This document shows, piece after piece, positions 1-8,027 of a stretch of DNA of 64,000 nucleotides. The notes beneath the pieces are model-generated. The model was given only the letters and a program-made list of their open reading frames with translations. It was not told the origin of the DNA and made no database searches. Made by a program: the position numbers and the translations under genes. The stretch's first letter is position 1, and every line of letters begins with the position of its first letter. The DNA lies in contig JAHBXB010000001.1 of assembly GCA_019636655.1 (NCBI GenBank), positions 1-64,000 of the forward strand. Direction: 5' to 3'. Origin of the DNA: Phycisphaeraceae bacterium (GTDB taxonomy: Bacteria > Planctomycetota > Phycisphaerae > Phycisphaerales > UBA1924).

Positions 1-1
1 G

Positions 2-97
2 CGCACCCCCGGCCTGCTCCGCGACATCGCCTTCCGCGGCGACTCCCAGTCCTGGCGCGACTGGGCCCAGCGTGAGGTGGTGCTGAGGGGGTATTGA
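2..97 (+). CDS. C-terminal end of an unidentified protein (partial)
   Basis: Frame 2 is open from the window edge and ends in a TGA at 95-97, giving 31 residues that finish in REVVLRGY. The composition (Arg, Trp, Asp, high GC3) looks coding and matches the GC-rich genes elsewhere in the window rather than the lower-GC stretch that follows. The fragment is too short to assign to a family. It converges on the minus-strand lipoprotein gene that ends at 230; a strong hairpin at 237-261 lies between the two transcription units. Confidence 0.5.
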   Translation, partial: RTPGLLRDIAFRGDSQSWRDWAQREVVLRGY

Positions 98-229
98 CCA
101 TTGCGACGGCTGCGACAACGACAGGTTCTCTAGCGCCTGAGGGAGGCGGGCACCCGTGCGGCTCTACCCTTCCAGCAGAGCCGCCGGGACGTTATTCCAC
201 ATCGGGCACCGTTCACTGCGCGAGTCTCA

Positions 230-871
230 TCATCTCCTTGGAGTATTCACAATACTCCAAGAATCACCAACCCTTGTTGCGGTTAGCGCTACGCCATCTA
301 CTTGCACTTCCAGAACACCGTCGTCGCCGGCACGAAGCGGCGCCGGGTCGCTTGCAGAGTCAGGGCAAAACCATACCAGCTGGGGATGATAGGGAAGTAT
401 GCTGCTCGCACGAAATGGGTCCTTCGACACATCAGCACTAGACACGGGAACAGCCATTACGACAAGCGGGTGCACACACACTGCGCGAAATGTATGAGAT
501 AATGGAAACTGCTCAAACCCAGATTCGTCCGCCTTCGCGGCCGAATACTCGTCAAACTCGCGGGCATCAGGCGGATCCCTCAAATCATAGTAAAGCTTGA
601 ACCCGTGGCCCTTCATATACGTTATCACGCGATGCCACATGTTGCGTTCGTCATAGTCTATGAAGCCGCATCGCCAGGATCGATCAGTTTCAATTGTTCC
701 CTTTACAATGTCCCGCCACTCTCGACGCAGCTCCTCGGCTCGCCCGCAATCGCTACACCAAGGGCGAGCGTCGTCCGCAATCGTGTGATAGCTGCGAACC
801 GAACTGCACCCGAAAACACCGAGCAGAGCTGCGATCATCATGAGGACGCACTCACATCGATGTTCAGGCAT
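230..871 (-). CDS. Hypothetical lipoprotein of low-GC composition
   Basis: 213 residues with an N-terminal hydrophobic run ending in a lipobox-like VFGC at about residue 22, so probably exported and lipid-anchored. The rest contains scattered Cys and Trp (a WCSDC pair near residue 38) and no domain I recognise. The longest start (871) overlaps the end of the upstream gene (864) by 8 nt, which argues for translational coupling; Met11 or Met12 would also leave a complete signal. The third codon positions are visibly less GC-rich than in neighbouring genes, suggesting acquisition. Function unknown. Confidence 0.6.
   Translation of the reverse strand: MPEHRCECVLMMIAALLGVFGCSSVRSYHTIADDARPWCSDCGRAEELRREWRDIVKGTIETDRSWRCGFIDYDERNMWHRVITYMKGHGFKLYYDLRDPPDAREFDEYSAAKADESGFEQFPLSHTFRAVCVHPLVVMAVPVSSADVSKDPFRASSILPYHPQLVWFCPDSASDPAPLRAGDDGVLEVQVDGVALTATRVGDSWSIVNTPRR
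237..261. repeat. Perfect 11-bp inverted repeat with 3-nt loop
   Basis: CTTGGAGTATT (237-247), loop CAC, AATACTCCAAG (251-261). It overlaps the last codons of the minus-strand gene ending at 230 and faces the plus-strand gene ending at 97. No T-run follows on either side, so it is a weak intrinsic terminator at best; it could also be an mRNA 3'-end stabiliser or an operator. Its AT content is unlike the surrounding genome. Confidence 0.6.
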
Positions 872-1127
872 ACATGTTCTCGCTTATGGCGTCCGAAGAG
901 GACTCCCAAGTGCACTGTCCAAAGTCTGCCGCGTTACCAATGAAGCTGGTCAAAGACCGCCATGTGCAGTCGTGCCAAGACTCGGCGACTCGTGGCGGCA
1001 ATCCTGCAGGCCTGTTCGCAACCGGCTGCCCGTTCTGCGCAGCCCGCCACTTGCCGGCGGAATAAACAATGGCGGTGACTAACGTCGCACCCGTGGCGAC
1101 CAGAGCGCACGAACGTGCGAGTCGCAT
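864..1127 (-). CDS. Small membrane-anchored hypothetical protein
   Basis: 87 residues. The N-terminus (about residues 5-25) is hydrophobic and Ala/Thr/Val-rich and could be a signal anchor; the remainder is soluble with two Cys. No family recognised. It precedes the lipoprotein gene with an 8-nt overlap, so the two probably form one transcript and may act together. Like that gene, it has a more mixed base composition than its neighbours. It is short, so the call rests mainly on the overlap and on the plausible signal sequence. Confidence 0.45.
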   Translation of the reverse strand: MRLARSCALVATGATLVTAIVYSAGKWRAAQNGQPVANRPAGLPPRVAESWHDCTWRSLTSFIGNAADFGQCTWESSSDAISENMYA

Positions 1128-1132
1128 TAGGA

Positions 1133-1852
1133 CTAGTGCTGTGGCTTGGCCGTGTCGCCGGCCTTCTGCGCGTAGGCCGCGTCGACCATCGCGATGTACT
1201 TCGCAGGGTCTCTCTTGAGTGACTTGAGGCAGCCCTTGCAGCAGAGGCGCACAAGGCGGTTCGCGATCACGACATCGACGGGATCGCCCATGCCGCCGAG
1301 TTCATCGGCGCCGACGACGCACGTGGTCAGCGGGTAGGAGGCGAGTTGCGCGGCGATCACCGCCTGGTCGACCTTGGCGATCGCTTCGGCGGGGTTCTCG
1401 CGGACCTTGACCGCGCACTCCTTGCAGCACACCCGGATGAGACGGTTGTTCACAACAACGTCAAGACCGATGTCCTTGCCGTCCTCCACCAGGGGCTCGT
1501 CCATGATGACGCAGGTGGTCGCCGCGTAGTGCGGCTTCTGGTCCGCGATGATCAGGGAATCGAGCTTGGCGGTCCAGGTCTTCGGATCGGCCTCGAACGT
1601 AGCGGCTTCTTCCGGCGAGTAGAACTTGATCTCGCGGGTCTCGATGACCTTTACAACCACGGCGGAGGAGTCCGCGAGCTTCTTCCCGGAAACGGGGCAG
1701 ACCGCGAGTGGGTAAGGGTCGCCGACGGGCTTAGCCGCGGCTGGCGTCTTCTCGGTTGTCTTGCTGCCGGAGGGAGGGTCCGCGGCGACAAGGGTCGCCC
1801 CGACCAGACCCAATCCAAGGAACGCGCCGACAAGCACCTTCGCGCTGATCAT
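1133..1852 (-). CDS. Exported protein with three Cys-rich metal-binding-like repeats
   Basis: 239 residues from the ATG at 1852, which has AGGAGG six bases upstream; the ORF is open further upstream but without a ribosome site. Residues 1-24 form a signal peptide. Three repeats follow. The first has VCPVSGKKL and then a YSPEEAATFEADP stretch, as in YHS domains. The second and third share the pattern 'TTCV...D.VV.NR.VR.CCK.C......P...I..VD', with CCKEC and CCKGC motifs. YHS/TRASH-like modules of this kind bind soft metals, so a periplasmic role in copper or other metal handling is plausible but inferred. It follows the PEP-CTERM-like gene but is separated from it by a terminator. Confidence 0.7.
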   Translation of the reverse strand: MISAKVLVGAFLGLGLVGATLVAADPPSGSKTTEKTPAAAKPVGDPYPLAVCPVSGKKLADSSAVVVKVIETREIKFYSPEEAATFEADPKTWTAKLDSLIIADQKPHYAATTCVIMDEPLVEDGKDIGLDVVVNNRLIRVCCKECAVKVRENPAEAIAKVDQAVIAAQLASYPLTTCVVGADELGGMGDPVDVVIANRLVRLCCKGCLKSLKRDPAKYIAMVDAAYAQKAGDTAKPQH

Positions 1853-1934
1853 GAGAGCCTCCTGGCGGGTGTTGGATACGCCGCTGGAAATGATAGCGGG
1901 CTGTGCCTGGCGACTGGGCGGACGCGAGACGCCC

Positions 1935-1977
1935 AAAAAAGCAGGGAGCGGAGGCACGACCAGGCGCCGCCGCTCCC
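1935..1977 (-). terminator. Intrinsic terminator of the PEP-CTERM-like gene
   Basis: On the minus strand GGGAGCGG pairs with CCGCTCCC (1970-1977 with 1944-1951), with extra inner pairing, followed by TGC and six T residues (complement of 1935-1940). It lies 44 nt past the stop at 2021. Confidence 0.8.
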
Positions 1978-2020
1978 ACAGTGTCCGCCGCGAGCGGCGA
2001 ACGATCTGGCTGAGTGAGTA

Positions 2021-2716
2021 TCAACGACGGCGGCGGCGCAGGCCGAGTGCCATCGCCGCGAGCACGCCGGCCGAGGCCGGTGCGGGAACGGTGTTGATGG
2101 TGAGGTCGTCGATCATGAGGCGCGGGGCCGAGAGGGAGGCGCCGAAGGTGGCATAGATGTGGGCCGAGTCGAATTGCACGCCGGAGACCGAGAGCGTCGA
2201 GAACGCGATGTTGTCGCGCCCGCCCAGGTCGCTGATGGTGAACGAGTCGGTGCCGACGACGTTCCCGTTGAGGTAGGCATCGAGGTGGAACACGATGCCG
2301 CCCCACGGTCCGTTCTCATAGAAGACCATGTCGAAACTGATCGAGTCTGATACCTGCGGCAGGTCCATCCACGCGGTGGCGAAGGCGCCCAGCGACAGGT
2401 TCTCGCCGCCGATGTAGGAGGTTCCGAAGGTCAGGCAGTTGCTGGGGCTGCCCCATCCCGGGAAGTCGCCGTAGAGCAGCCCGGCGTTCTCGATGATGAA
2501 GTCGTTGCCGATGTCGGCGGGCACGAACGTGCTGCCGTCGGGGAATACGCCGCCGACGCCGTTCACGTCGCGGTATTGCACGCCGTTGTAGTCGAACGCC
2601 GAGCCGAGGAAGCCCTCGGGCAGGTCGTCGTAGTTGCTCACCTGGACGTCGGCAACGGCCACGCCGCAGACGGCGCTGATGGAGAGCAGGGCGGGGAGCA
2701 GGTTCTTCGCTTGCAT
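2021..2716 (-). CDS. Secreted protein with PEP-CTERM-like C-terminal anchor
   Basis: 231 residues from the ATG at 2716, chosen because AAGGAGG sits five bases upstream; an ATG at 2743 lacks such a site. A signal peptide (about residues 1-23) leads into a beta-rich, Gly/Asp/Ser-rich domain that resembles the concanavalin-like extracellular domains common in PEP-CTERM proteins. The C-terminus has the tripartite sorting form: VPAPASAG, a hydrophobic helix, then RRRRR. In this family the tail is recognised by an exosortase-type system; no such enzyme is in this window. Ligand unknown. A strong terminator follows. The HTH-like gene ends 23 nt upstream and may be co-transcribed. Confidence 0.75.
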   Translation of the reverse strand: MQAKNLLPALLSISAVCGVAVADVQVSNYDDLPEGFLGSAFDYNGVQYRDVNGVGGVFPDGSTFVPADIGNDFIIENAGLLYGDFPGWGSPSNCLTFGTSYIGGENLSLGAFATAWMDLPQVSDSISFDMVFYENGPWGGIVFHLDAYLNGNVVGTDSFTISDLGGRDNIAFSTLSVSGVQFDSAHIYATFGASLSAPRLMIDDLTINTVPAPASAGVLAAMALGLRRRRR

Positions 2717-2739
2717 GTCTTCCTCCTTCTTCGTGTGAG

Positions 2740-3978
2740 TCACGCGAGATCCGGGAGTGGGTGCCGCATCATGACCGTCACGGGCATGGGTGGGTATGGC
2801 ATCCGCACTCTGAACAGGTCGTAATCGTCGGCGTTCGCGCCGAGCGCGTAGAACGCGGCCGAGGCGAGGTCGGTGTACGCGGGGATGTCGGGGGTCTGGG
2901 CCAGGGCGACGCCGCGCCCGAGGGGAGCAATCCGCTCGGCTACAGGGAGCGAGTCGGAGTCGTCAAAGGCGATCGGCGAGGCGAGATCGCTGAATACCCG
3001 GAGTTCGCGCTCGACGCGACCAAAGAGCGAGCTGTGAACGAACAGGTCGTAGTGGAGCAGTTCCGCGGGGACGCGGACCGCGGTGCCGAAGTGGGCGACT
3101 CGATCGTGCTCGGTGGCATGGGCGGGGCCGATGTTCCGGGCCATCTCGCCGGTGACCAGGGTGCGTTCGCCGCGCTGGCCGACCGGGCCGGCGAGGAACT
3201 CGTCCATCACCATGCCGTCTGCCGCGCGTCGCCGGGTGAGTTCGGGCATTGGCTGCGAACAAAACTGCGGCATTACGGGGACTCCGCCGTGCCGGCTCGC
3301 GGCGGTCGGGTCGAGGGGGACTCGCTGAATGCTGTTTTCCGTGCGGGATGAGTCGTCGGCGACGACGGACTGATTCACGACCCAGCGCACCCCCGGGCGG
3401 GTCTGTCGGAAGCCGATGAGGCCGCGGAGCTGCGCCGCGTGGAAATAGCGCGGCTTGTCTTCGGAGGGAACGAGGACCATCAGGGCCAGCAGGACGCGGC
3501 AGTGGGCGCCCCAGACGAAGCTGTTGCCCTCGAACGACTGCTGGCGCCACCGGGCATGGGACTCGGCGTCGTACTGGGAAGAACAGGACTCGAGAAGCAT
3601 CTCGAGCTCGGCGCGGCTACCGGCGTGGGCCGCGGCGAGGGCCTCGAAGCGATCTGTCGCCTGGCGTGCGGCATTGACCATCGACGGGGGAACACCGACC
3701 GATTCGGCTGCGTCAAGCCAAGCAGAGAGGCTCTTGCCGCTTGGGATGTGTTTGGCCGCGACGAACGGGTCGTCGGTGTAAGAGACCTTGCCGACTTGCC
3801 AGGCGAGCTTGCGGTGGATTCCAAACTGCTCGCAGAGACTCGTAACTGCCTTGGAGCCTGGGCACTTATGTTCGATGATGCGAGCGAACGCACTGCGAAC
3901 ATCATGCACGGCGATCATGGTATCTCGCTCGAACGCACCACCTGGTTCGGGGGCTGAGTTGGTGGTCCGGAGAGCCAT
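2740..3978 (-). CDS. HTH-like protein of unknown family
   Basis: About 412 residues if started at the ATG at 3978; the frame is open to 4017. I prefer 3978 because a promoter-like TTGATG, 18 bp, TGAAAT in the upstream sequence would start transcription between the two codons. Near residues 35-60 a stretch with AVTSLCEQFGIHRKLAWQV could be a helix-turn-helix. The rest, about 350 residues, is mixed alpha/beta with no motif I know. A perfect TGTTTC-N-GAAACA palindrome lies in the promoter spacer, consistent with autoregulation. The PEP-CTERM-like gene follows after 23 nt. Function unknown; transcriptional regulator is a guess. Confidence 0.55.
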   Translation of the reverse strand: MALRTTNSAPEPGGAFERDTMIAVHDVRSAFARIIEHKCPGSKAVTSLCEQFGIHRKLAWQVGKVSYTDDPFVAAKHIPSGKSLSAWLDAAESVGVPPSMVNAARQATDRFEALAAAHAGSRAELEMLLESCSSQYDAESHARWRQQSFEGNSFVWGAHCRVLLALMVLVPSEDKPRYFHAAQLRGLIGFRQTRPGVRWVVNQSVVADDSSRTENSIQRVPLDPTAASRHGGVPVMPQFCSQPMPELTRRRAADGMVMDEFLAGPVGQRGERTLVTGEMARNIGPAHATEHDRVAHFGTAVRVPAELLHYDLFVHSSLFGRVERELRVFSDLASPIAFDDSDSLPVAERIAPLGRGVALAQTPDIPAYTDLASAAFYALGANADDYDLFRVRMPYPPMPVTVMMRHPLPDLA

Positions 3979-4017
3979 GGCTTGGAGCGTACCACCGATC
4001 CGATTTATTTCAAGCAT

Positions 4018-4030
4018 TGTTTCGGAAACA
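4018..4030. promoter_or_regulatory. Palindromic operator candidate upstream of the HTH-like gene
   Basis: TGTTTC-G-GAAACA, a perfect 6-bp inverted repeat with one central base, between a TTGATG (complement of 4032-4037) and a TGAAAT (-10-like) on the minus strand. A repressor bound here would block RNA polymerase. Confidence 0.45.
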
Positions 4031-4076
4031 CATCAAGAAATAAGCATGTACCCTGTTGAGGTGGTGGTAATCGAGT

Positions 4077-6584
4077 TCACTTTGGCTGTGGTTCGCCCGA
4101 CGCGAGTTGGGCTTCAATCTCGCGGAGCAGTTGGGTAGCTCCACGGGTTCGCTGGTGCTCGTTGCCGTAGAGGGCCTGGAACTGTGCAGCGGCCTGTCGG
4201 GCGTTGGGGGCGGCTTCGTCCAATCGCCCGGCGTCCCGGAGAGAGCGGGCGAGGGCGTCCTGCGTCTGCACGGACAACCAGTGCTTCGACCCGAGGACGC
4301 GGGTCACATCCGCGAGCAGGATCATGTACCCCTCGGCTGATTCGTTTGCCTCTTTGGCGAGCCGGAGGCTGTTGAGGTAGCCATAGCGGGCCGAGAATGT
4401 CTCGATCGTGTCAGGCCCGAGGGTCCGGGCGCTGGCCTCGGCGACTGACTTGTACAGATCAGCACCCTGTCGAGGGTCGCCGAGTTCGGCCTCGAGGCCT
4501 GCAAGGTTGCTGTTGATGGTCAGTGTGGCGGGGTTGTCGGGGCCGAGCCACCTGGAGGCCATTTCTGACGCGCGCTGCAGGTACGGCACCGCTTCGCGGT
4601 CTTTGTTGAGATCCTGATACGTGGCGCCGATGTTGTTGCACAGCCCGATGAGGGTCATGGGCGGCGGCTCATCGAGCGAATCGGCGATGTGGAGCGCCTC
4701 GATCTGCAGTTCGAGCGACTTGGCGGTGTCACCGACCCGCTCGTGCGCCAGGGCAAGGTTCCCGGTTGTGGCCAGCACCTGCGGATCACGGGCTCCCAGC
4801 AGACGCACTCGGCCGGCGAGGGCCTCTTTCAGCAGGGCGACGGCCTCCTTGCCACGGTCCATCGAGATGTAGACGCACCCAAGGTCGTTTACAGCGGTGT
4901 AGAGGACCGGGGCGTCCGGTCCGACGATGAGGCGGGCCCGCCGGATGGCATCGTTGAGGGCCCTGGCGGCCTCGGGCAGGCGCTCCAGTCTTGCCAGCAG
5001 GCTCGCCTGCGCGATTTCGGAGTGCACGGTCTCGGGAGCGTCGGCGCCCGCCGCGGCGCGGCGCAGTGCAACGGCTCGGCCGAGATGGGTTTCGGCTTCT
5101 TCGAATGAACCGAGTTCCATGTAAGCGACGCCGAGAGCGTGATGCACCGAAGCAGCGATGAGCGGGCGGTCGGGAAATCGACGATCCACCCTGCGGCTGG
5201 CGCGGTGGAGGAGGTCCAGCGCGGTGACATCGCGGCCGAGTTGCTCGGGCGAGGCCGCCGCGAGGAGGTCGTCGGTGAGGAAGCGGTTGAGTTCCAACTG
5301 GGCGTCGTATTGGTTGATCGCTTCGCGGCGCTGCGAGCGGGCCTCGATCAGGCCGATAGCGAGACCGGCCACGCCGACGACGCTGGCGACAACGATGACC
5401 GCGAGTGAGGCAACCAGGGCGCGGTTCCTGTTGCAGAAGCGTGCCGTTCGATAAGCAAGGGTCGCGGGCCGGGCCGCGATCGGCTCGTGCCGCAGCAGGC
5501 GACCAAGGTCCTCAGCGAGGGCCGCGGCGGTCGCGTATCGGCGGTCGGGGGACTTCTCGAGCGCCTTGGCAAGGATGCAGTCGAGGTCCGCGAGCATGTG
5601 CCGGGACACCGGATCCGAGCGGGAGAGGGCCGCATCGGCGGCACGCACGCGGCTTGCGGGCGGGGCGACGTCGTTTCGCACGCGGCGGAGTTGTTCGAGC
5701 GGATCGAGCGCGGCATCGCCCGTCGCGTCAATTGGGGGCTTGCCGCAAGTGAGTTCGTAGAGCACCGCTCCGATGGAGTACACATCGGCCCTGGTGTCGA
5801 CAGGCTTCCCGCCGGTCTGCTCCGGCGCCATGTACGCGGGCGTTCCGATCGCCTGGCCGATCGTGGGGGGGGAACCCTCCGCGATGGCCTCGGGGGTTGG
5901 CTTGGCGATGCCAAAGTCGAGCACACACGGGGTTGGTCGCCCGTTGACCTCACAGACGAGGATGTTCCCCGGCTTCAGGTCGCGGTGGATGACGCCGCGC
6001 TGGTGGGCGTGCTGGACCGCTTCGGCGACGGTGAGCATGAGGGCCACGCGGTCGACGAGGCGGACGGACTTCTCACGGCAGTATGCGGAGATCGGCACCC
6101 CGTCGATGTAGTCCATGACGAGGTACGGGAGGCCGTCGGCCGTTCGCCCGGCGTCGAGCACATGGGCGATATTCGGGTGAACGGCCCGTTCCAGCGATCG
6201 GCGCTCGAAATCGAACCGGGCTGCGGACTCGGGGCTGATCGCGGCGTGCGGCACGATCTTGATGGCGACCATGCGGTGAACAGGCTCGTGCTGCTCGGCG
6301 AGGAGGACGTACCCGCTGCCACCACGTCCGATGCGGCGGATGACGGTGTAGGGACCGATCTTTGCCGGGAGATGCTCGGTACCGGCGGGGCGCTGATCGA
6401 CATCGGCGCCGCCCGTGATCTCTTCGGCCGGCGTGTCGTGCGCCAGCAGCGACCGGACCTCCGCAATAAGCCGCGCATCCTTATTATCGGCCGACTTGAA
6501 GTAGGCCCGGCGGTCCTCCGCTGGGAGATCGCGGAGTTCGAGGAAAAGGGCCGACGCACGCTCGTGGAGTTCGCGGTCATTCAC
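4077..6584 (-). CDS. Membrane serine/threonine protein kinase with TPR repeats
   Basis: 835 residues. Residues 1-75 are a short N-terminal region typical of ECF-linked kinases. The kinase domain spans about 77-365: glycine loop GRGGSG (86-91), Lys109 in AIKIVP, HRDLKPGN with catalytic Asp202, DFG at 223-225, and GTPAYMAPE ending in the APE at 253-255. All catalytic residues are present, so an active Hanks-type kinase is expected. A single transmembrane helix follows (about 389-412), then roughly 400 residues of TPR repeats that would face the periplasm and bind a partner. The start codon lies 8 nt inside the upstream sigma-factor gene, so the two are translationally coupled and likely form one signalling unit. 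Confidence 0.93.
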   Translation of the reverse strand: MNDRELHERASALFLELRDLPAEDRRAYFKSADNKDARLIAEVRSLLAHDTPAEEITGGADVDQRPAGTEHLPAKIGPYTVIRRIGRGGSGYVLLAEQHEPVHRMVAIKIVPHAAISPESAARFDFERRSLERAVHPNIAHVLDAGRTADGLPYLVMDYIDGVPISAYCREKSVRLVDRVALMLTVAEAVQHAHQRGVIHRDLKPGNILVCEVNGRPTPCVLDFGIAKPTPEAIAEGSPPTIGQAIGTPAYMAPEQTGGKPVDTRADVYSIGAVLYELTCGKPPIDATGDAALDPLEQLRRVRNDVAPPASRVRAADAALSRSDPVSRHMLADLDCILAKALEKSPDRRYATAAALAEDLGRLLRHEPIAARPATLAYRTARFCNRNRALVASLAVIVVASVVGVAGLAIGLIEARSQRREAINQYDAQLELNRFLTDDLLAAASPEQLGRDVTALDLLHRASRRVDRRFPDRPLIAASVHHALGVAYMELGSFEEAETHLGRAVALRRAAAGADAPETVHSEIAQASLLARLERLPEAARALNDAIRRARLIVGPDAPVLYTAVNDLGCVYISMDRGKEAVALLKEALAGRVRLLGARDPQVLATTGNLALAHERVGDTAKSLELQIEALHIADSLDEPPPMTLIGLCNNIGATYQDLNKDREAVPYLQRASEMASRWLGPDNPATLTINSNLAGLEAELGDPRQGADLYKSVAEASARTLGPDTIETFSARYGYLNSLRLAKEANESAEGYMILLADVTRVLGSKHWLSVQTQDALARSLRDAGRLDEAAPNARQAAAQFQALYGNEHQRTRGATQLLREIEAQLASGEPQPK

Positions 6585-7149
6585 GGGCGCAGCCCTCGAC
6601 GTGAGCGCTGAGCTCTCGTGCCAGCCAGGCCCGTGCCACGGTCCAGTCGCCCTCGACCGCCCGCTTTGAGACGCCGAGCACAGTTGCGATCTGTTCCATC
6701 TTCAGGCCGGAGAAGATGCGCAGCGTGACGACCTCGGCCTGTCGCGGACTGAGGCGGGCGAGCCGCTCGATGGCGTCGTGCATGGGTCCGAAGTCCACCT
6801 GTGTGGCGTCGGGAGCGATCATGTCGCGTTCGAGATCGAGCCGGAGTGATCCAGCTTTTCCTGCGACACCTCCGCCGCGCTTCTGGGCGGTGTGCGCACG
6901 GGCGTGATCGACAAGAACCTGCTTCAGGACGCGGCCGGCGATCGCGAGTTGTTGCTCCCGCGAGACGGCCGGAAGGCCGAACGCCATGATCCGCATGCAG
7001 GCTTCGTTCACGACCGCCGTGGGCTGGAGGGTGTGATCGGCACGTTCCGAGGCGAACACCCGGCCGGCGACCTCCCTGAGTTCCTCGTAGAACCGGGTGT
7101 TCAGCGCCGCTTCTGATTCCGGTGCAGCCTGTGCGGCGGGGTCGCTCAT
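6577..7149 (-). CDS. ECF-like RNA polymerase sigma factor
   Basis: 190 residues from the ATG at 7149. Region 2 begins with ALNTRFYEELREVAGRVFASERADHTLQ and includes VNEACMRI; region 4 carries LARLSPRQAEVVTLRIFSGLKMEQIA followed by VLGVSKRAVEGDW, the -35-recognition helix-turn-helix. This matches the ECF subfamily (TIGR02999-type) that in planctomycetes is encoded next to large Ser/Thr kinases. The longer frame upstream to 7272 is rejected because family members start with the short N-terminus used here. The kinase gene starts within its last codons. A promoter-like GTGACA, 16 bp, TACACT lies on the minus strand at 7223-7250. Its target promoters are unknown. Confidence 0.9.
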   Translation of the reverse strand: MSDPAAQAAPESEAALNTRFYEELREVAGRVFASERADHTLQPTAVVNEACMRIMAFGLPAVSREQQLAIAGRVLKQVLVDHARAHTAQKRGGGVAGKAGSLRLDLERDMIAPDATQVDFGPMHDAIERLARLSPRQAEVVTLRIFSGLKMEQIATVLGVSKRAVEGDWTVARAWLARELSAHVEGCARE

Positions 7150-7222
7150 GGGTCGATTGAGGGCGTCGTCCCGCGAAGTGGTTGCGGACGCCCTCGTCCT
7201 TTGCGCATCGGTGTGGTAGGCC

Positions 7223-7250
7223 AGTGTACCACGGACCCGGCGGCTGTCAC
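7223..7250 (-). promoter_or_regulatory. Promoter candidate for the sigma-kinase pair
   Basis: Minus strand: -35 GTGACA (complement of 7245-7250), 16-bp spacer, -10 TACACT (complement of 7223-7228), about 74 nt upstream of the sigma-factor ATG. Confidence 0.4.
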
Positions 7251-7286
7251 GCCCCGCGGACGCTGTTTGCAACCCGAGGCAGCCCC

Positions 7287-7595
7287 ATGAAGGACTCTCT
7301 CTCGTTCAGGATGTTCTCGTTTTCGCACTTCATCACGCCCACGCTGATCAGGCTCCTGTTCATTATCGGGCTCCTGGTGATCGCGGTGGTGGGTCTGGTC
7401 ACGATCAAGCAAGGAGTTTCGGCGAGCTACGGCGGTGGGGTGATGGTGCTCACGGGGTTGTTCCTGCTCGTCCTGGGGCCCGTGGCGTGGCGGGTGGTGT
7501 GTGAGTTGTTGATCCTGCTGTTCAGGATGTACGACACGCTCGTGGAGATCGAGCAGCGCAGCCGCAGCGGAGGCGGCGCCGCTGCGAAGGTGTGA
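7287..7595 (+). CDS. DUF4282-type small membrane protein
   Basis: 102 residues from the ATG at 7287. Two long hydrophobic helices (about residues 20-40 and 50-75) are joined by a short Gly-rich loop, and the charged tail has VCELLILLFRMYDTLVEIEQ. This layout, including the phrase FITPTLIRLLF, fits the DUF4282 family of small inner-membrane proteins of unknown function. The ORF could be extended upstream to 7182, but that would add a Pro/Arg-rich stretch unlike the family and overlap the divergent sigma-gene promoter. It precedes two lipoprotein genes on the same strand. Confidence 0.75.
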   Translation: MKDSLSFRMFSFSHFITPTLIRLLFIIGLLVIAVVGLVTIKQGVSASYGGGVMVLTGLFLLVLGPVAWRVVCELLILLFRMYDTLVEIEQRSRSGGGAAAKV

Positions 7596-7652
7596 TTCGC
7601 ACCGTTGGCGCTGGTCCGCCGCGGTCCTGCCCACACACACGAGGATGGGAAC

Positions 7653-8027
7653 ATGATCCAGCAACAGAGGGAACGGAACGGACGGGTCGCGCTCGCTGGA
7701 GGAATCGTGCTGGTGGTTCTTGCGACTCTTGGGCTTGTGGGGTGCGGCGGCGGGCTCTCCGGCACGTACACGGAGCAGGATGGGGTCGGCAAGCTTGAGT
7801 TCAAGGGAGACCGTGTGTACGTCACGACGTTGCTGGGCATGACGTTTGTGGCGAGTTACGAGACCGACGGGAACCATGTCATCATCCGTGGTGCCGGCGG
7901 ATCGCAGGTGTACACGATCGACGGCAACACACTCGATGGGGGAGGCGGGGTCAGGTTCGTGAAGCAGGAAACAAGTCAGGAGCCCTCGGCGACGCAGCGC
8001 GCGGAGGTTTCAGGAGAACGGTCATGA
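7653..8027 (+). CDS. Small lipoprotein
   Basis: 124 residues from the ATG at 7653, preceded by GAGG at a spacing of eight. The hydrophobic segment ends in LGLVGC, a lipobox, so the mature protein would be lipid-anchored at about residue 31. The mature part is a small beta-rich domain with GTYTEQDG and KLEFKGDRVYV, as in small lipoproteins that assess fold through repeated strands. No specific family assigned. The stop overlaps the next start (ATGA at 8024-8027), so the two lipoproteins are translationally coupled and probably work together. Confidence 0.75.
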   Translation: MIQQQRERNGRVALAGGIVLVVLATLGLVGCGGGLSGTYTEQDGVGKLEFKGDRVYVTTLLGMTFVASYETDGNHVIIRGAGGSQVYTIDGNTLDGGGGVRFVKQETSQEPSATQRAEVSGERS

